Source: Homarus americanus (lineage: Eukaryota; Arthropoda; Malacostraca; Decapoda; Nephropidae). From it: a stretch of 64,000 bases of DNA. The position numbers and the translations under genes are program-made. Each line of letters starts with the position of its first letter. Positions within the stretch are counted from its first letter, which is position 1. The notes below the pieces were generated by a model that was not told the origin of the DNA, ran no database searches, and worked only from the letters and a program-made list of their open reading frames with translations. Location of the stretch: positions 139,501 to 203,500 of the forward strand of contig NW_024724309.1 of the NCBI RefSeq assembly GCF_018991925.1. Direction: 5' to 3'. Below are positions 22,173 to 33,204 of the stretch, in pieces.

Positions 22173-22229
22173 AGTTCCTAACATCCTTCCCATACAAGTG
22201 GAGATCCCCAAGGTGTCAACAGGGTGTAC

Positions 22230-22795
22230 ACACCTCCCTCCTCCATCAATCCTCTCCCTCTTTCCTTTCCTCTCTTATTCTCTGTTAGTCTCTACCTCTC
22301 TTCTCCTCTGATTTTAACTGCCTGTCAGCTACATCTCTCTTCAACTTGCCACCACCCCACTCACTTGTTGCTCTACTCACCCCCCCACCCCCCCACCCAT
22401 TAGCCTAACCTCTTCCTATCATTCCTCTGCTCTACCTCACCCACACTCCTTTACTCGCCTCTCACTCGCTTCCTCTCCCACTCTACTGTCCCTCACCCTC
22501 TCGCTTGTCCGCAACCCATCACCTCTCTCTCGTCCCCCACCTCTCACTCGCCCTCAACCCCTTCCACTCGCCCCCTCCCCGTCCCCCACCCCCACTCGCC
22601 CCTCACCTCCCACCTCGCCCTCACCTCACCTCCACTCGCCCTCACCTCCCCACCTGGCCTCACCTCCCACCTGCCCCTCACCTCCCCACCTGCCCTCACC
22701 CTCTCACTGCCTCACCTCCCACCTGCCCTCACCTCCCACCTCACCTCTCACTCGCCCCCTCACCCCTCTCACCCGTCCCCTCTCCCTCGTGGCTT
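22230..22795. repeat. C-rich degenerate array (CCCTCACCTCCCACCTG)
   Basis: Irregular units of about 17 bp, densest at 22540-22770. The proline/histidine/leucine frame is an artefact. Confidence 0.87.
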
Positions 22796-22867
22796 GTTAA
22801 CACAGAACCCAACAAGGTGTCTGTGTCCAGCGTCCCGCACACGGACTTACTGATTAATTGTACTAGC

Positions 22868-22990
22868 CTGTGTGTGAGTGCGTGAGTGTGAGTGTGTGTG
22901 TATTAGTACGTGTGTGTGCGTTTGTGAGTGTGAATGCGTGTGTACGTGTGCATGTACGTGCGTAAGTGAGTGTATTTGTGCGTGCATCTG
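22868..22990. repeat. GTGTGAGTGCGTGT degenerate GT-rich tract
   Basis: Mixed GT, GA and GC dinucleotides, an aged (GT)n-like tract. Confidence 0.8.
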
Positions 22991-23059
22991 CCTGCTTAAC
23001 CTCGTTACACAACTTAATACTTACGAGACTTAATGAATTTACTTATACGAATCGACAAC

Positions 23060-23199
23060 CAGAGAGAGAGAGAGAGATAGAGAGGTAAATTCACTTTACT
23101 CAACACCATAATAGTCTACTCAACAGTGGATAATGACGTAATCTACTCAGTTTAGCTTGATAAAGATGGAGCTAACATGTAAACAAATTAATGTAGACC

Positions 23200-23240
<41 letters not shown>
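23060..23240. repeat. short (GA)n and (AC)n
   Basis: GA at about 23061-23078 and AC at about 23200-23239, with about 120 bases of ordinary DNA between them. Confidence 0.9.
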
Positions 23241-23334
23241 CTATACATCACTGAACTAATGATTAATGAAGACTCAATGAAAAAGGACAAATTCTAGAGT
23301 ATTATAACAGATTATAAAACCATTAGGGGCTGAG

Positions 23335-23368
23335 TATATAAGACTGGAGGCCACCAACGAGTCATTAG
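23335..23368 (+). promoter_or_regulatory. candidate TATA + initiator core promoter
   Basis: TATATAAG at 23335-23342 is followed by GTCATTAGTC, whose TCA places the likely +1 A at 23364. The first T of the TATA box is 29 bases upstream, the spacing expected for arthropod TATA promoters. The Inr matches TCATT but not the full TCAKTY consensus. No coding frame follows closely, because a degenerate repeat starts at about 23390, so this may be chance or an orphan promoter. Confidence 0.3.
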
Positions 23369-23389
23369 TCTTCGTCCGACCTGGTGGCT

Positions 23390-23575
23390 ACTGTTATTAC
23401 ACGCTGCTAGCTACTGTTTATAACGCTGAGGACTACCTTTATTATACACTGCTAGCTACTGTTTATATACGCCAGTCTAATGTTAATATACACCAAGGTC
23501 TACTTTTATTATACGCTGCCGGCTACTGTTAATATACGCCGTTGACGACCGTTATTATACGCTGCCCAATGCTTT
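23390..23575. repeat. degenerate repeat (ACGCTGCTAGCTACTGTTTA)
   Basis: Four to five diverged copies of a unit of about 40 bp with TTATTATACGCTGC and CTACTGTTnATA landmarks. Confidence 0.78.
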
Positions 23576-23796
23576 CAATCAAGTCATAAGGCTCCTAAGA
23601 TTGGCATTCCAGGAACCACGAAAAACTGAGGCAGAGGTAGAACCGCATCCTCTAACCGGACCTCTAAGGAACTCCCAGTAGAACCACACCCACAAGTAGA
23701 GTTATTGGGGTTAGAACCGTCAACTAGAACTAATAGACGTAGAACAAAACAGTGAGCAGTAGAACCTCTCTTATCATCCACATACAGAACCTCTCC

Positions 23797-23797
<1 letters not shown>

Positions 23798-23849
<52 letters not shown>

Positions 23850-23866
23850 TATTATTATTATTATTG
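23798..23866. repeat. (AC)n followed by (TTA)n
   Basis: About 23 AC units, ATATAT, then about six TTA units. Confidence 0.96.
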
Positions 23867-24310
23867 TTATCATTTTCTTTATATTCTTGACATCACCAAT
23901 GGAGTCACTGTTTTCTATTTCAACTTGCAAAAAGAAAAATACTATTTCAGCAAAAGTAAACACGACACCTATTAAAATAACGACAGTAAATTTTTGGCCT
24001 ATATCACATATCACACGAAATTGTTCTCCTAATTGCAAATACATTTTTCAGAATGCAGCGTTCATCAGGGTTTGTAAATGTTGATGTTACAATGGAAAAG
24101 AAAATGTTTTGTCAAATAGGGACTGAGGGAGACCTAAAAAAAATATAGAATTTCAGTCCATGTTTTAATGTTTTACGTTATATTTATATAATACCGGGGT
24201 GTGTTTATTTTGTATTTAGTTTGTTTCATTGTGATGTTGAAGGGTTAGAAAGAGGTATTTATTTTATACGAGTTTGTATCTCTTATGGTGAATCTTTTTA
24301 AGCCTTCCCT
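23867..24310. other. AT-rich unique DNA, no gene seen
   Basis: No supported feature. Confidence 0.5.
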
Positions 24311-24312
24311 GT

Positions 24313-24313
<1 letters not shown>

Positions 24314-24380
<67 letters not shown>
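24314..24380. repeat. (AAT)n microsatellite
   Basis: About 22 units. Confidence 0.97.
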
Positions 24381-24586
24381 TGTGTACGTTTTCTTTTCTC
24401 TGGGTGTTCGCCAGAATAAACCTCACCGATGTTATTGTTTTCGTCATGCACCCGACAGCGTGGCAGGGAGAACACGCGCTGCCAAACACATGGTAGAAAG
24501 TGTTGTACAGCGAGGTGAACCCAAGTAGCTTCAGGGAGGCCAGCTGTTATAATTATCGTGTTTGTCACTGTTTTTATCGTTTACGC

Positions 24587-24588
<2 letters not shown>

Positions 24589-24628
<40 letters not shown>
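24589..24628. repeat. (TTA)n microsatellite
   Basis: About 13 units, in the opposite sense to the (AAT)n at 24314-24380. The two flank 208 bases of ordinary sequence. Confidence 0.96.
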
Positions 24629-24664
24629 CGTTTTTTTACCAAAATCTTGAAAGGTTATTCTGTG

Positions 24665-24666
<2 letters not shown>

Positions 24667-24718
<52 letters not shown>

Positions 24719-24826
24719 TGATTTGATCTGCCGGCAGGAATCACATCACACGCTGCGCTGATCAAAGTTATAATTACTGGGATATTAAACTGACTTCTGC
24801 TGACTGCTTCCACAGCACGAGGTGTA

Positions 24827-24876
<50 letters not shown>

Positions 24877-24896
24877 GAGGTGTAGATGAGAGAGAG
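24667..24896. repeat. two (GA)n tracts; second flanked by a duplicated 17-bp tag
   Basis: GA at 24667-24716 and again at 24831-24873. CACGAGGTGTAGATGAG occurs at 24816 and again at 24874, so tag plus GA tract was duplicated as a 58-bp unit. Confidence 0.93.
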
Positions 24897-24961
24897 ACGT
24901 AAATCAGATAAGAAGTGGTATAGTTAAGAGAACGAGAGAACTAGTGTGGACTGTATGAATC

Positions 24962-24986
24962 TACACACACACACACACACACACAC
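24962..24986. repeat. (AC)n microsatellite
   Basis: About 12 units. Confidence 0.95.
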
Positions 24987-25037
24987 TATTACTACTAATA
25001 ATACTACTTTGCTGTCACTCGGAATTAAGACTGACGA

Positions 25038-25232
25038 TCATCCAGCTATGATACAATGATACGAGTTATTAGGGATGTCATCTAGGTTGGTGAGGTTACG
25101 GTGATTAAAGAGATCGATACGGGACCCGCAGGGTCTTTCACTGATGTTGCACATGTGGAGGGCTACATCTAGTGCGGGAGGGGCGGTGGCAGCATCTTTC
25201 CGACGTTGGCGCTTGTCTGCCTCAGTTTGCAG
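25038..25232 (-). pseudogene. non-LTR retrotransposon 3' end (C-terminal Cys/His motif), decayed
   Basis: A 64-codon frame on the minus strand ends at a TGA (25040-25038) and begins after a TAA (25235-25233). It has no usable start, so it is a tail fragment. It reads a basic stretch (ADKRQRRKDAA), then CNISERPCGSRIDLFNHR. Many endonuclease-reverse transcriptases of RTE-like elements end in basic residues followed by C-x2-C-x3-C-[GA]SRIGL-x2-H. Here the second cysteine is serine and the SRIGL glycine is aspartate, so the finger is broken. An (AC)n tract at 25235 cuts off the upstream part. Family assignment is from the motif alone; RTE versus another clade is uncertain. Confidence 0.55.

Positions 25233-25234
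<2 letters not shown>

Positions 25235-25281
<47 letters not shown>
25235..25281. repeat. (AC)n microsatellite
   Basis: About 23 units. It abuts the truncated retrotransposon tail. Confidence 0.97.
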
Positions 25282-25283
<2 letters not shown>

Positions 25284-26160
25284 GCCACCATCTACTACGC
25301 TAAATCACCACTAAGAGAGACGTTGTTATCAGATTACACTCTCTATCAGATACTCTTAACGCAACTGTCACCGCTTTTAATAATACGACTGTTGACGCCG
25401 TGTCGTGCAGTGCTTAGGTAACTCATATTAATCAGTTGTGACCAAAGAAATAAGTGGTGGAGAGCCGTGAATACCCAAAAGAGGGACAGAATAGATTTAT
25501 CACTTCCCCACGGCACAGGAATGTCCTCAAGATGTAAACAACAGCGTTCGTGAGAGACATCCGCCTTTGAGGACTATAAGATAAATACAAAATAGGAAAT
25601 TCGTGATATTCTCTTAACACAGGGAAGACAAATTTAATTAATCCGGGTAATATCTCCCAAATCAGGACGAGAAGAGCGACCAGGAAAACATAGACGACGA
25701 TCCCTCCATTTGTTTACCAAGCAGTCGGATTTACGAATGAAGAACGCTGGACAGATTCCCCTCTTATAAACAAACACAAACTGGATGAGCAGAGGAGGAA
25801 GCTTCTCCCCCTTGAACAGGATGGCTGGCCAGTTGTTCGTGCGAGAAATGAAGGAGAGGAGAAAATCTAGATCAAAGGATGCTGTGTGTAGGATGGTAGA
25901 AGGGAGAGGAGGAGCTGAGAGGAGGAGCTGAGAGGAGAAGCTGAGAGAAGGTATAATGTGATAGAGGGATGTGACTGGAAAAGAAAGGTTGATCTCTATA
26001 ATCCTCCCATCCTACAGGGCCAGCTAGAATCCTTTTCCATCAGCTGACTCACAATCCTCTCCTGAGTCCCTCTGAGTCTATCTATGTCTGTCCCACCAGC
26101 TGACTCACAACCCTCTCCTGAGTCCCTCTGAGTCCATGTCTGTTCCAGCAACTAGGCAAC
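25282..26160. other. ordinary DNA with small local duplications
   Basis: GAGGAGCTGAGAG repeats about three times at 25908-25945. CCAGCTGACTCACAACCCTC and its near copy occur at about 26039 and 26097. No gene. Confidence 0.5.
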
Positions 26161-26161
26161 G

Positions 26162-26330
26162 TTAGGTTAGGGTAGGGTAGGGTAGGGTAGGGTAGGGTTG
26201 ATTAGTTAAGGATAGGATATGTTAGATTTAAAATGGGTTAGGTTTGTTACAGTAGGTATAGGCTAGGTTAGGTTAGGTGTGGTTAGGTTAGGTTAGGTTA
26301 GGTTAGGTGTGGTTAGGTTAGGTTACAGCA
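26162..26330 (+). repeat. interstitial TTAGG/TAGGG block
   Basis: Degenerate telomere pentamers on the plus strand with a TAGGG-rich left end and TTAGGTGTGG interruptions. Confidence 0.9.
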
Positions 26331-26499
26331 TCAGTCAACACCGATAGATGGTATTGTGTGCTGCTTATGAACTCTTCCCTGATTAATGAGATATTATGAT
26401 CACTCTCCTCGCTAATGACAGAGTCGAGCCTTAATCCCCGATACTTAAAGCTCTGGGTGTGTATTAGAGGTGCATAGAGCCGGTGATTACGAGACCTAT

Positions 26500-26575
26500 A
26501 ACCTAACCTAACCTAACCTACCCTAACCTACCTAACCCTACCCTAACCTAACCTAACCTACCCTAACCCTACACA
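26500..26575 (-). repeat. interstitial CCTAA/CCCTA block, opposite strand
   Basis: CCTAACCTAACCTACCCTAACC: the same telomere pentamer, now on the minus strand, 170 bases after the plus-strand block. Confidence 0.9.
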
Positions 26576-26597
26576 TGCTCTTAGGGCAGTAACATTG

Positions 26598-26686
26598 TGA
26601 CGTCACCGATGCATCAACCATCATCAACGTTTAAAACATCGTGACGTCATCGTTCGTCATAGCTCACGTGAGTACCTTAACACGTG
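26598..26686. promoter_or_regulatory. cluster of two CREs and two E-boxes
   Basis: Two perfect CRE palindromes TGACGTCA (26598-26605 and 26642-26649) and two CACGTG E-boxes (26665-26670 and 26681-26686) lie within 89 bases. CRE binds CREB/ATF bZIP factors and CACGTG binds bHLH factors such as CLOCK/CYCLE or Myc/Max. Four 6-8 bp palindromes this close are unlikely by chance in AT-rich DNA, but no downstream gene is visible in the window. Confidence 0.4.
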
Positions 26687-26699
26687 TTGTGGCCATTAT

Positions 26700-26905
26700 G
26701 GGAGGGAGGAGGGGGAGGGAGGATCTGGAAGGGAAGATCGAGGGGAGCAAAGGTGGGAATCACAAGGGATGAAACCTAAGAGGAGAGGAATTAGGGAGAG
26801 ATAATTCGAGGGAGGGGGCCAGAAAGGGAGGAGGGATATACACAGTGAGGGAAGGGAACAAGGGAGGTGGGGAGCCAGGAGAGCTGAGTCAGTAAGGGGA
26901 GTCAA
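26700..26905. repeat. polypurine-rich tract
   Basis: GGGAGGAGGGGGAGGGAGG and similar. The minus-strand proline/serine/leucine frame is an artefact. Confidence 0.8.
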
Positions 26906-26974
26906 TGTGTTTGTTAGTCAGGAGACGAAGAGGAAATTATTACCTAAATTATTATTACCGATGTGTAATCAATA

Positions 26975-27091
26975 ATAAGTTAGGGTCTTATAGTAAGTTA
27001 CAGGGTCTTATAATAAGTTACAGGGTCTTATAATAAGTTACAGGGTCTTATAATAAGTTACAGGGTCTTATAATAAGTTACAGGGGTCTTA
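26975..27091. repeat. 20-bp tandem repeat (CAGGGTCTTATAATAAGTTA)
   Basis: Five to six nearly identical 20-bp units. Each contains the palindrome-like CTTATAATAAG, so each unit can form a small hairpin. Confidence 0.95.
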
Positions 27092-27210
27092 TAGCCTAGT
27101 ATTTTGAAAAGCAAACACAAACATATTGGACGAAATTTAATCAAACACATCACACGAGGTTAAACTCTGCACATATTCCGCAATTTCGGGTCAAGCAAAT
27201 TAAAATTCAT

Positions 27211-27558
27211 TCAGAGTTTTTCATCTGTGGAGAGAGGAGGAGGAGAAGGAAGAGGAGGAGGAGGAGGACGAAGGCGAGGAGGAGGACGAAGGCGAGGAGG
27301 AGGAGGAGGACGAAGGCGTGGAGGAAGAGCAGGACCTTGCAAATTTACAATCTGGCTCGAGCAAATGTTTTGTGGGGGACGAGACTTCCTTGTGCCTCTC
27401 CTGACGTGATATATGGCATTTGAGATTAATTTCCCCAACATTCTTCCCAAATTACCATCATCTGCAATTTCAGTGACTTCCCGTGTGATGCGTGTGAGTT
27501 TTTTCTCCTCGCTTAAATGTACTTCTTGGTGCTTCATTTTCGTGATAGGAAACGTCAT
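27211..27558 (-). CDS. unassigned 115-codon open frame (doubtful)
   Basis: Starts at an ATG whose upstream in-frame stop is three codons away. Its first 75 residues are hydrophilic and not repetitive (basic and acidic residues, with the helix-like EEKKLTRITREVTEIADD). The last 40 residues are Pro/Arg-rich and come from a GGA-repeat tract at about 27230-27320. An overlapping frame on the plus strand (27413-27640) is also open, so the open state of the region is weak evidence. A TATATATA lies about 35 bases upstream of the ATG. I recognise no family. Confidence 0.15.
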   Translation of the reverse strand: MTFPITKMKHQEVHLSEEKKLTRITREVTEIADDGNLGRMLGKLISNAIYHVRRGTRKSRPPQNICSSQIVNLQGPALPPRLRPPPPPRLRPPPRLRPPPPPLPSPPPLSTDEKL

Positions 27559-27640
27559 GAAATTTCACTTTTTGTTATATATACTGGCATCTATTTTCAG
27601 TTTGGCTCTGATAAACAATAGATTCACTCAACAAGTCTGA

Positions 27641-27970
27641 CTGCTTTCATAAATTATTCGATAACTATAACAAAATATAAACATATATACCGTGAAATGT
27701 TTTTACCTAGAATAATAAATGAATTTCAACGTATAATAATGGGAGATATATTATCGCGTTTTTTTTTAATGACCTTTGTATGAAATATTACTGTTAGCGA
27801 ATGATGCGTCTTGGGTCATATATTCTCACCAATTCCACATTATAGAAACACCAAGTACGAGAGCCAGACTAGGTTAGTATGTCGGATGGCCAAGAACGTG
27901 TGTCTATAATACAAGAAGTAATCGGTACCCCTTGTGATGTTAAAGAGTGGGCTTAGTTATACATACGTTA
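27641..27970. other. AT-rich unique DNA
   Basis: No feature supported. Confidence 0.5.
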
Positions 27971-27972
27971 AT

Positions 27973-27974
<2 letters not shown>

Positions 27975-28037
<63 letters not shown>

Positions 28038-28081
28038 AGTGAGGTCATCCTGCCCCCTCTCTCTCTCTCTCTCTCTCTCAG
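27975..28081. repeat. (CT)n tracts
   Basis: About 30 CT units at 27975-28034 and a second short tract at about 28058-28079. Confidence 0.96.
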
Positions 28082-29370
28082 TGAACCGAACCAGTGATCG
28101 TGTCGGTGCTGTAAGTTTTATGGGCGCACGTCACCCGCCTCACACAGACACAAATCATCGACTTTGCAACTCTCCCCAACGACAGATCAAAGTCAAGTCT
28201 CCAGTGTTGCAGAAGCTCACATCCATTATTATGCTCGTGTGACAGGGGCAGCAGGAGGGAGGCGGTGGAGGGAGAGAGAGAGAGACAGCACCGGAGACAA
28301 AGAGACACTATAGAAATGGCCAGGGAATGTCTGAGTTATGGCAGTAAGGGTGGCTGGGCCTTGACGCTTAGAAACAATGGACATTATACCAGTTGTGAGT
28401 TATGAGGGGTCTGGAGGAGACCCCCCTTACACGCTCGCTTCAATGAATCGCTTGTATTAATTGTAGTGATTATCCTTTAATGAGTCTGGGCAGAATAGGC
28501 TTTGTAAAGGCCCCACATAGGGAATGGTTATGCACTGTACATATGTGATTTAATATGGCTATTTACTTGGTGATTTGCATGCGTCAGTTAAGAGATTATG
28601 TTAGTGTTAAGCTGTGAACATTTTCATCGGACAATGAAACGGTTTAAGGGCCTTTATTGCTTGTTACCAGTGAGAAACACACACACACACACACACAAAG
28701 AGATGCACTGTTATCACAAAAAATTTACTTATATTTCCACTATAAGCTGGGGACGGCTGCTCCCTCACTCACGGCACATACGAGCCATTCCCCCTAATAC
28801 TGTTTTTTTAATTATGGTATGCGAGGCAGGGTATATAGGGCCACTACCTGCAAAACAGCTCCCGAGTACCACGTTGACTAGTAACAAGTAACCTGGGACC
28901 TGGACCATCCGTGTTTCTATAAATTTTCTCTTAAATCACAAACAAACACTGAGTCTGGGTGCGTAAGACTAATTTATGGCCGGATATGTGAATAACAATG
29001 TCGTGTCCAGCCCCGGTCAAAAGCATGTCCTTACAGCTGACAGAAATTTGTCAAGTCTTTGTTCTCACAATAAAGAAACACGAAATGAAGCGTTGGCTAT
29101 ATCCGTTCATCCTTAAAAACCTAAACTTACCTTACCTTACTTAACCTAACCGTTCCTTTTTTTTTTATAATCCACTTGCAGAGATAATCAGAGGTTAAAA
29201 TGCATAACAGTGGCATACTAAGTTACGTTTATCTATCATCAACAGTTTTATATTTATGTTGGAGAAATTATTATAAAAAAAGTTTGTTATCTCTGCAAAA
29301 GTATTTAAAAAAAATCATTGAATTTTTTCTAGAGAACTTAATTGTTTGTGATGTGCATTGTGGCTTTCTT
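28082..29370. other. about 1.3 kb of mainly unique DNA
   Basis: Contains (AC)n at about 28677-28697. Around 29176 GCAGAGATAA is mirrored by TTATCTCTGC near 29287. No gene or RNA is recognised. Confidence 0.5.
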
Positions 29371-29545
29371 AGGTTAAGTTAGGTAAAATAATGTTAGATT
29401 AGGTTAGATAAGGTTAGATAAGGTAAGGTTAGGTTAGGTTAGATCAGGTAAGGTAGGGTTAGGTTAGGTTAGATCAGGTAAGGTAGGATTAGGTTAGGTT
29501 AGATAAGGTAAGGCAAGATTAAGTAAGGTAAGGTCATGTTAGGCT
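29369..29545 (+). repeat. degenerate TTAGG/TAAGG block
   Basis: Telomere-like pentamers mixed with AGATAAGGTAAGG units. Weakly periodic at 40-45 bases (AGATCAGGTAAGGTAGG recurs). Confidence 0.88.
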
Positions 29546-31085
29546 AAGATACATTTCACTAATTTTGCAGATAAGAAACCTAAGAAAAAAAATGCTATAC
29601 TACTGTTAATTATTACCCCGTTTTTTATTAGGTTTGATGAACTTAGATTGAGTTAGGTATGATTTAACTCTGAGTCATGGGAGAATAGCTTGTTATAACT
29701 TGGCCATAGAGTGTCTCGAAAGGTATATTTTTCATTTCATATCTGGCACACATACCAAGGAACTTTTTTCAGATTTTTTAAACGCGGCTGCAAAAAAAAT
29801 ACTATCTCCAGTTGGCAGTGTACAGCAGTATATGATAATATTTTGTTACTTCCAATTACCAACAATACTGGTTCTTCAAAGTGGGCAGGGCTTTGAAGAA
29901 GAGGGAAAATATGGGGTAAAATACGTTAAAGAACACCAAAGAAACCTTTAAAAACCTTACCTAACTTATACAAATCCTCTTGCTGGCCTATGACAAGACA
30001 CATAAGCTAGACTAGGATAGCCTTATTCTGGGCTACTTCAAATAAATAGGTTATTGATAGCATAGCCTTGCCTAACCTAAATGACCAATCACTTCTCTTA
30101 TACTACTGATTTAGCCTAGATCCTGGTGTTGTCCTTTCAATGTTTGGATAATTTGGTCTGAGTTTGCTTAAAGTTCATCAGAAAAGCAAGAATGCAATCC
30201 GGAAACTAAGTCAAATTACCCTTAAAATTTCTAAAATTAATACTCTACCCTAGGCTACTGCTGCTGGAAAGATTGGAACTAGATCTAGGGGAGCTGGTAG
30301 ACAAATTATCTCACTGACAGCCTGACACTCACCAAATTTGTCATGTACAGGTTTTTGTGTGGTAGAATTTCCCCTTTAAATAATCTTCATGTTCTAACTA
30401 AATTAACTAGACCCCCCAAGTTTAAACATTTATTTTATGCCCAATGTCATTTCATTTTGGATGGCCTATGGACATATAGAGCCTATCATGTTATCATAAG
30501 CCATATACGTAAGCAAATAAGCACAGGCTATTGGTTGAATATGCAAAAAGAAGGCGAAGTCAAGGCAAAAATGTTCACTTGACCTCATATTTGGCTTCCA
30601 TTACTGACGGATATCTACGGCAATACCACATTAATAAGGTCTATCTGCAAGTTTACTCGGTCATAAAAAAAAAATATTCTACCGTAAATGTGGACAATAC
30701 AAAGTTTCTATTTTGGTACAAATTACTTGAAAAGTTGTAAGAAGACAAAAGCTGCGTCTCTTCCATTCAGCGAGAAATATAAACACACTCAAGCCTCTTC
30801 TTCTGGTAAAAATATGAACTAAAACGACAAACTGTAATATCGTATTTCAGTATGTTGATGTACAAAACATTTACTTCATTATTCTATGATAAAACGAGTC
30901 TAACAAGCTTCATTACAGCATACAGTATATTATTACTTTTTGTTATGTATACGGGAAATAGCGTACTTACTACAGGTATATCCGGGTTGAGCGTGTTCCA
31001 GCAGTTAAGGAGATCCTGTAAGTACGTGGCCCAGGCACCGAGTCGAGGAGATCTGTCAGTCTAGTTACACTATGACATTTTCAAT
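29546..31085. other. largest low-repeat stretch (about 1.5 kb), no gene recognised
   Basis: AT-rich sequence of normal complexity with several open frames: plus 29700-29951 (83 codons), plus 30343-30582 (79 codons), plus 30852-31064 (70 codons). None shows a domain, a biased repeat or a splice-bounded shape that I recognise. If a host exon exists in the window it could lie here, but I cannot support one. Confidence 0.4.
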
Positions 31086-31091
31086 TGTCAG

Positions 31092-31255
31092 TTCACACTT
31101 CACAACAATTTAAACTCTCAGACTTTACAATATAACACTTCACAGTCATTTAAAGCCATAGTCTTTACAATATAACACTTCACAGTCATTTAAAGCCATA
31201 GTCTTTACAATATAACACTTCACAGTCATAGTCTTTAAACCATAACACTTCACTA
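31092..31255. repeat. 40-bp tandem repeat
   Basis: About four units around CATAGTCTTTACAATATAAC; the two at 31141-31220 are in exact 40-bp register and almost identical. Confidence 0.92.
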
Positions 31256-31569
31256 TTATCTTCTTACACTTCACACACACCTTCACCACCTTAAGCTTCC
31301 ACATGTCACGTTCGTCTGGTCTCTGAAATGTAAATAAGAGGAAACACTATAAGGTGGGAATGTTTAGCGAAAAATAACTAATGCTATTGTTAAAAAGGTT
31401 GCCAACTACTGCTTTAAAGACGCTCCAACAGCGCCATCTGTTGAGTGTATTATCACTTCACCCCTGCAGTCGACTTTATAGTACAGGTAAGAGTAAAACA
31501 ATTAAGTTAATTAATATAAGTTAATTTAGTCACTTTGCATACTGAAAGGTTAATTGATGATTGAAGGAA

Positions 31570-31810
31570 TAAATAAGACCACCAAGTAACTACAAGTAAC
31601 ACACCATAGTAGGGATAACACCACGAGGTAACACTAAGTAACACCAACAAGTAGCCATAAGTAACACGATGAAGCAATACTAAGTTACACCACAAGATAA
31701 CATTAAGTAACCCCTAAGTAACATTATGTAACACCATAAAGCAATACTGAATAACGACCAGGTAACATAAAGTAACTTTATCAGGTAACAATACGTAACA
31801 CCATCACAAA
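31570..31810. repeat. degenerate AAGTAACACCA repeat
   Basis: Irregular 10-25 bp units with an AAGTAACACCA core. Confidence 0.78.
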
Positions 31811-32800
31811 TAAATACTTTGAATATATCTTAAAGAAAATACCAACTTTAGAACACACTAAAGAAAATATGTACATAAAAAAAATATTCTTAGGAAAAAA
31901 AAACATAAAAAAAATAATATATATATCTAATTTAATATAACCTAAACAACATTCCAACTATTAGAATATCCAGCAGAAAATATTTACTTTAAAATATTCC
32001 TGGCGAGAAAATCTCTATTGAAAACACTTACATCAGCAGAATTAGCCAATAAATTCCTGGTTAATAGCCAAGCACAGAGGGGGGGACGTCCCTAATACGG
32101 ATTTATGGCTGTGCTAAAGCGTTCGTGTATTGAGTCATCTGGCTTAACTAAAAAATAAGCCTGCTTTGATTTCAATTCACGTTTCTATACACTAGTAAGT
32201 TATCCATTTATCCAGTTATCAGTGCAAAAACTAATTCCTATTGCTAGTTTAACGGTGTTTGTGACTAGTGGTTGTTTCTGTAGTGTAGAAGGAAGTGAAA
32301 TAGAGTGTTATTGTTTGATTCCTCCTCCTGGTCGATTCGCTCGTAAGGTAGCTAATGTTAGTCAAATATCCCCTAACAGGTGTGCTATTATTATTATTAA
32401 CGCTATAACCTTTATTATTGGAACAAAAACGAAAACTATATGCCCAAGAAACCAAATAGAATCGTTTATACATTCACATAAAATACAAACTAATCTGTTC
32501 ATTCATAATAAATTCAACAGAAGACAAAAAATAAATAAATAAACCTCACAACAAAAGTAAAGATAAAAACGACTAAAATCCTAACACCCTGATATAAGAT
32601 TCCAAGTTCGGCCATGAAATACCCCCCCCAGAATAATTTACACTCGTGCATCTGAGCCCAACTTGGGAAATTTCCTTCTTGGTACACTTCCGGCTAATTC
32701 TCTCTGGCATATTCATGTACAGGAGTTAACATGGCAGACCAACAAGAGATGTCTGGGTAAGAAAGTGGTGGGGATTTAAGTTAGTAGCTGAACACGGCAA
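31811..32800. other. AT-rich unique DNA, no gene recognised
   Basis: The frame at 32222-32542 (106 codons) has a short hydrophobic start (IASLTVFVTSGCFCSVEG) but no recognised domain and an asparagine/lysine-rich end typical of AT-rich chance frames. Confidence 0.45.
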
Positions 32801-32802
32801 TG

Positions 32803-33144
32803 AAGTCAAGGAGGAGGAGGAGGAAGAGGAAGGGAAGGAGGAAGGGGAAGGGAAGGAAGAAGAGGAGGAGGAAGAGGAGGAAGGGGAAGGGGAGGAGGAA
32901 GAGGAGATGGAGAAATGTAAGGAAAAGGAGGAGGAGAGAGGACATGGAGAGGAGGTTGAGAGGAGAGGGGAGGGAATAGAGATGAAAGGATGAGGGAGAC
33001 GAAGGATAGGGATGAGAGGGGTGAGATGAGAGGGAAAGGGAAGAGATGATGAGAGGGGAGAGGGGAGAGGGGTGAGAGGAAACGAGATGTTGGCAGTATT
33101 GTTTACGGCCATTCGAGTTAGTGAACACGACCACCCAGCCGTCA

Positions 33145-33181
<37 letters not shown>
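32803..33181. repeat. polypurine tract ending in (GA)n
   Basis: GGAGGAGGAAGAGG-type purines at 32803-33075, then (GA)n at about 33150-33181. Confidence 0.93.
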
Positions 33182-33182
<1 letters not shown>

Positions 33183-33204
33183 ACATAAGCATAACCTTAG
33201 AAAC

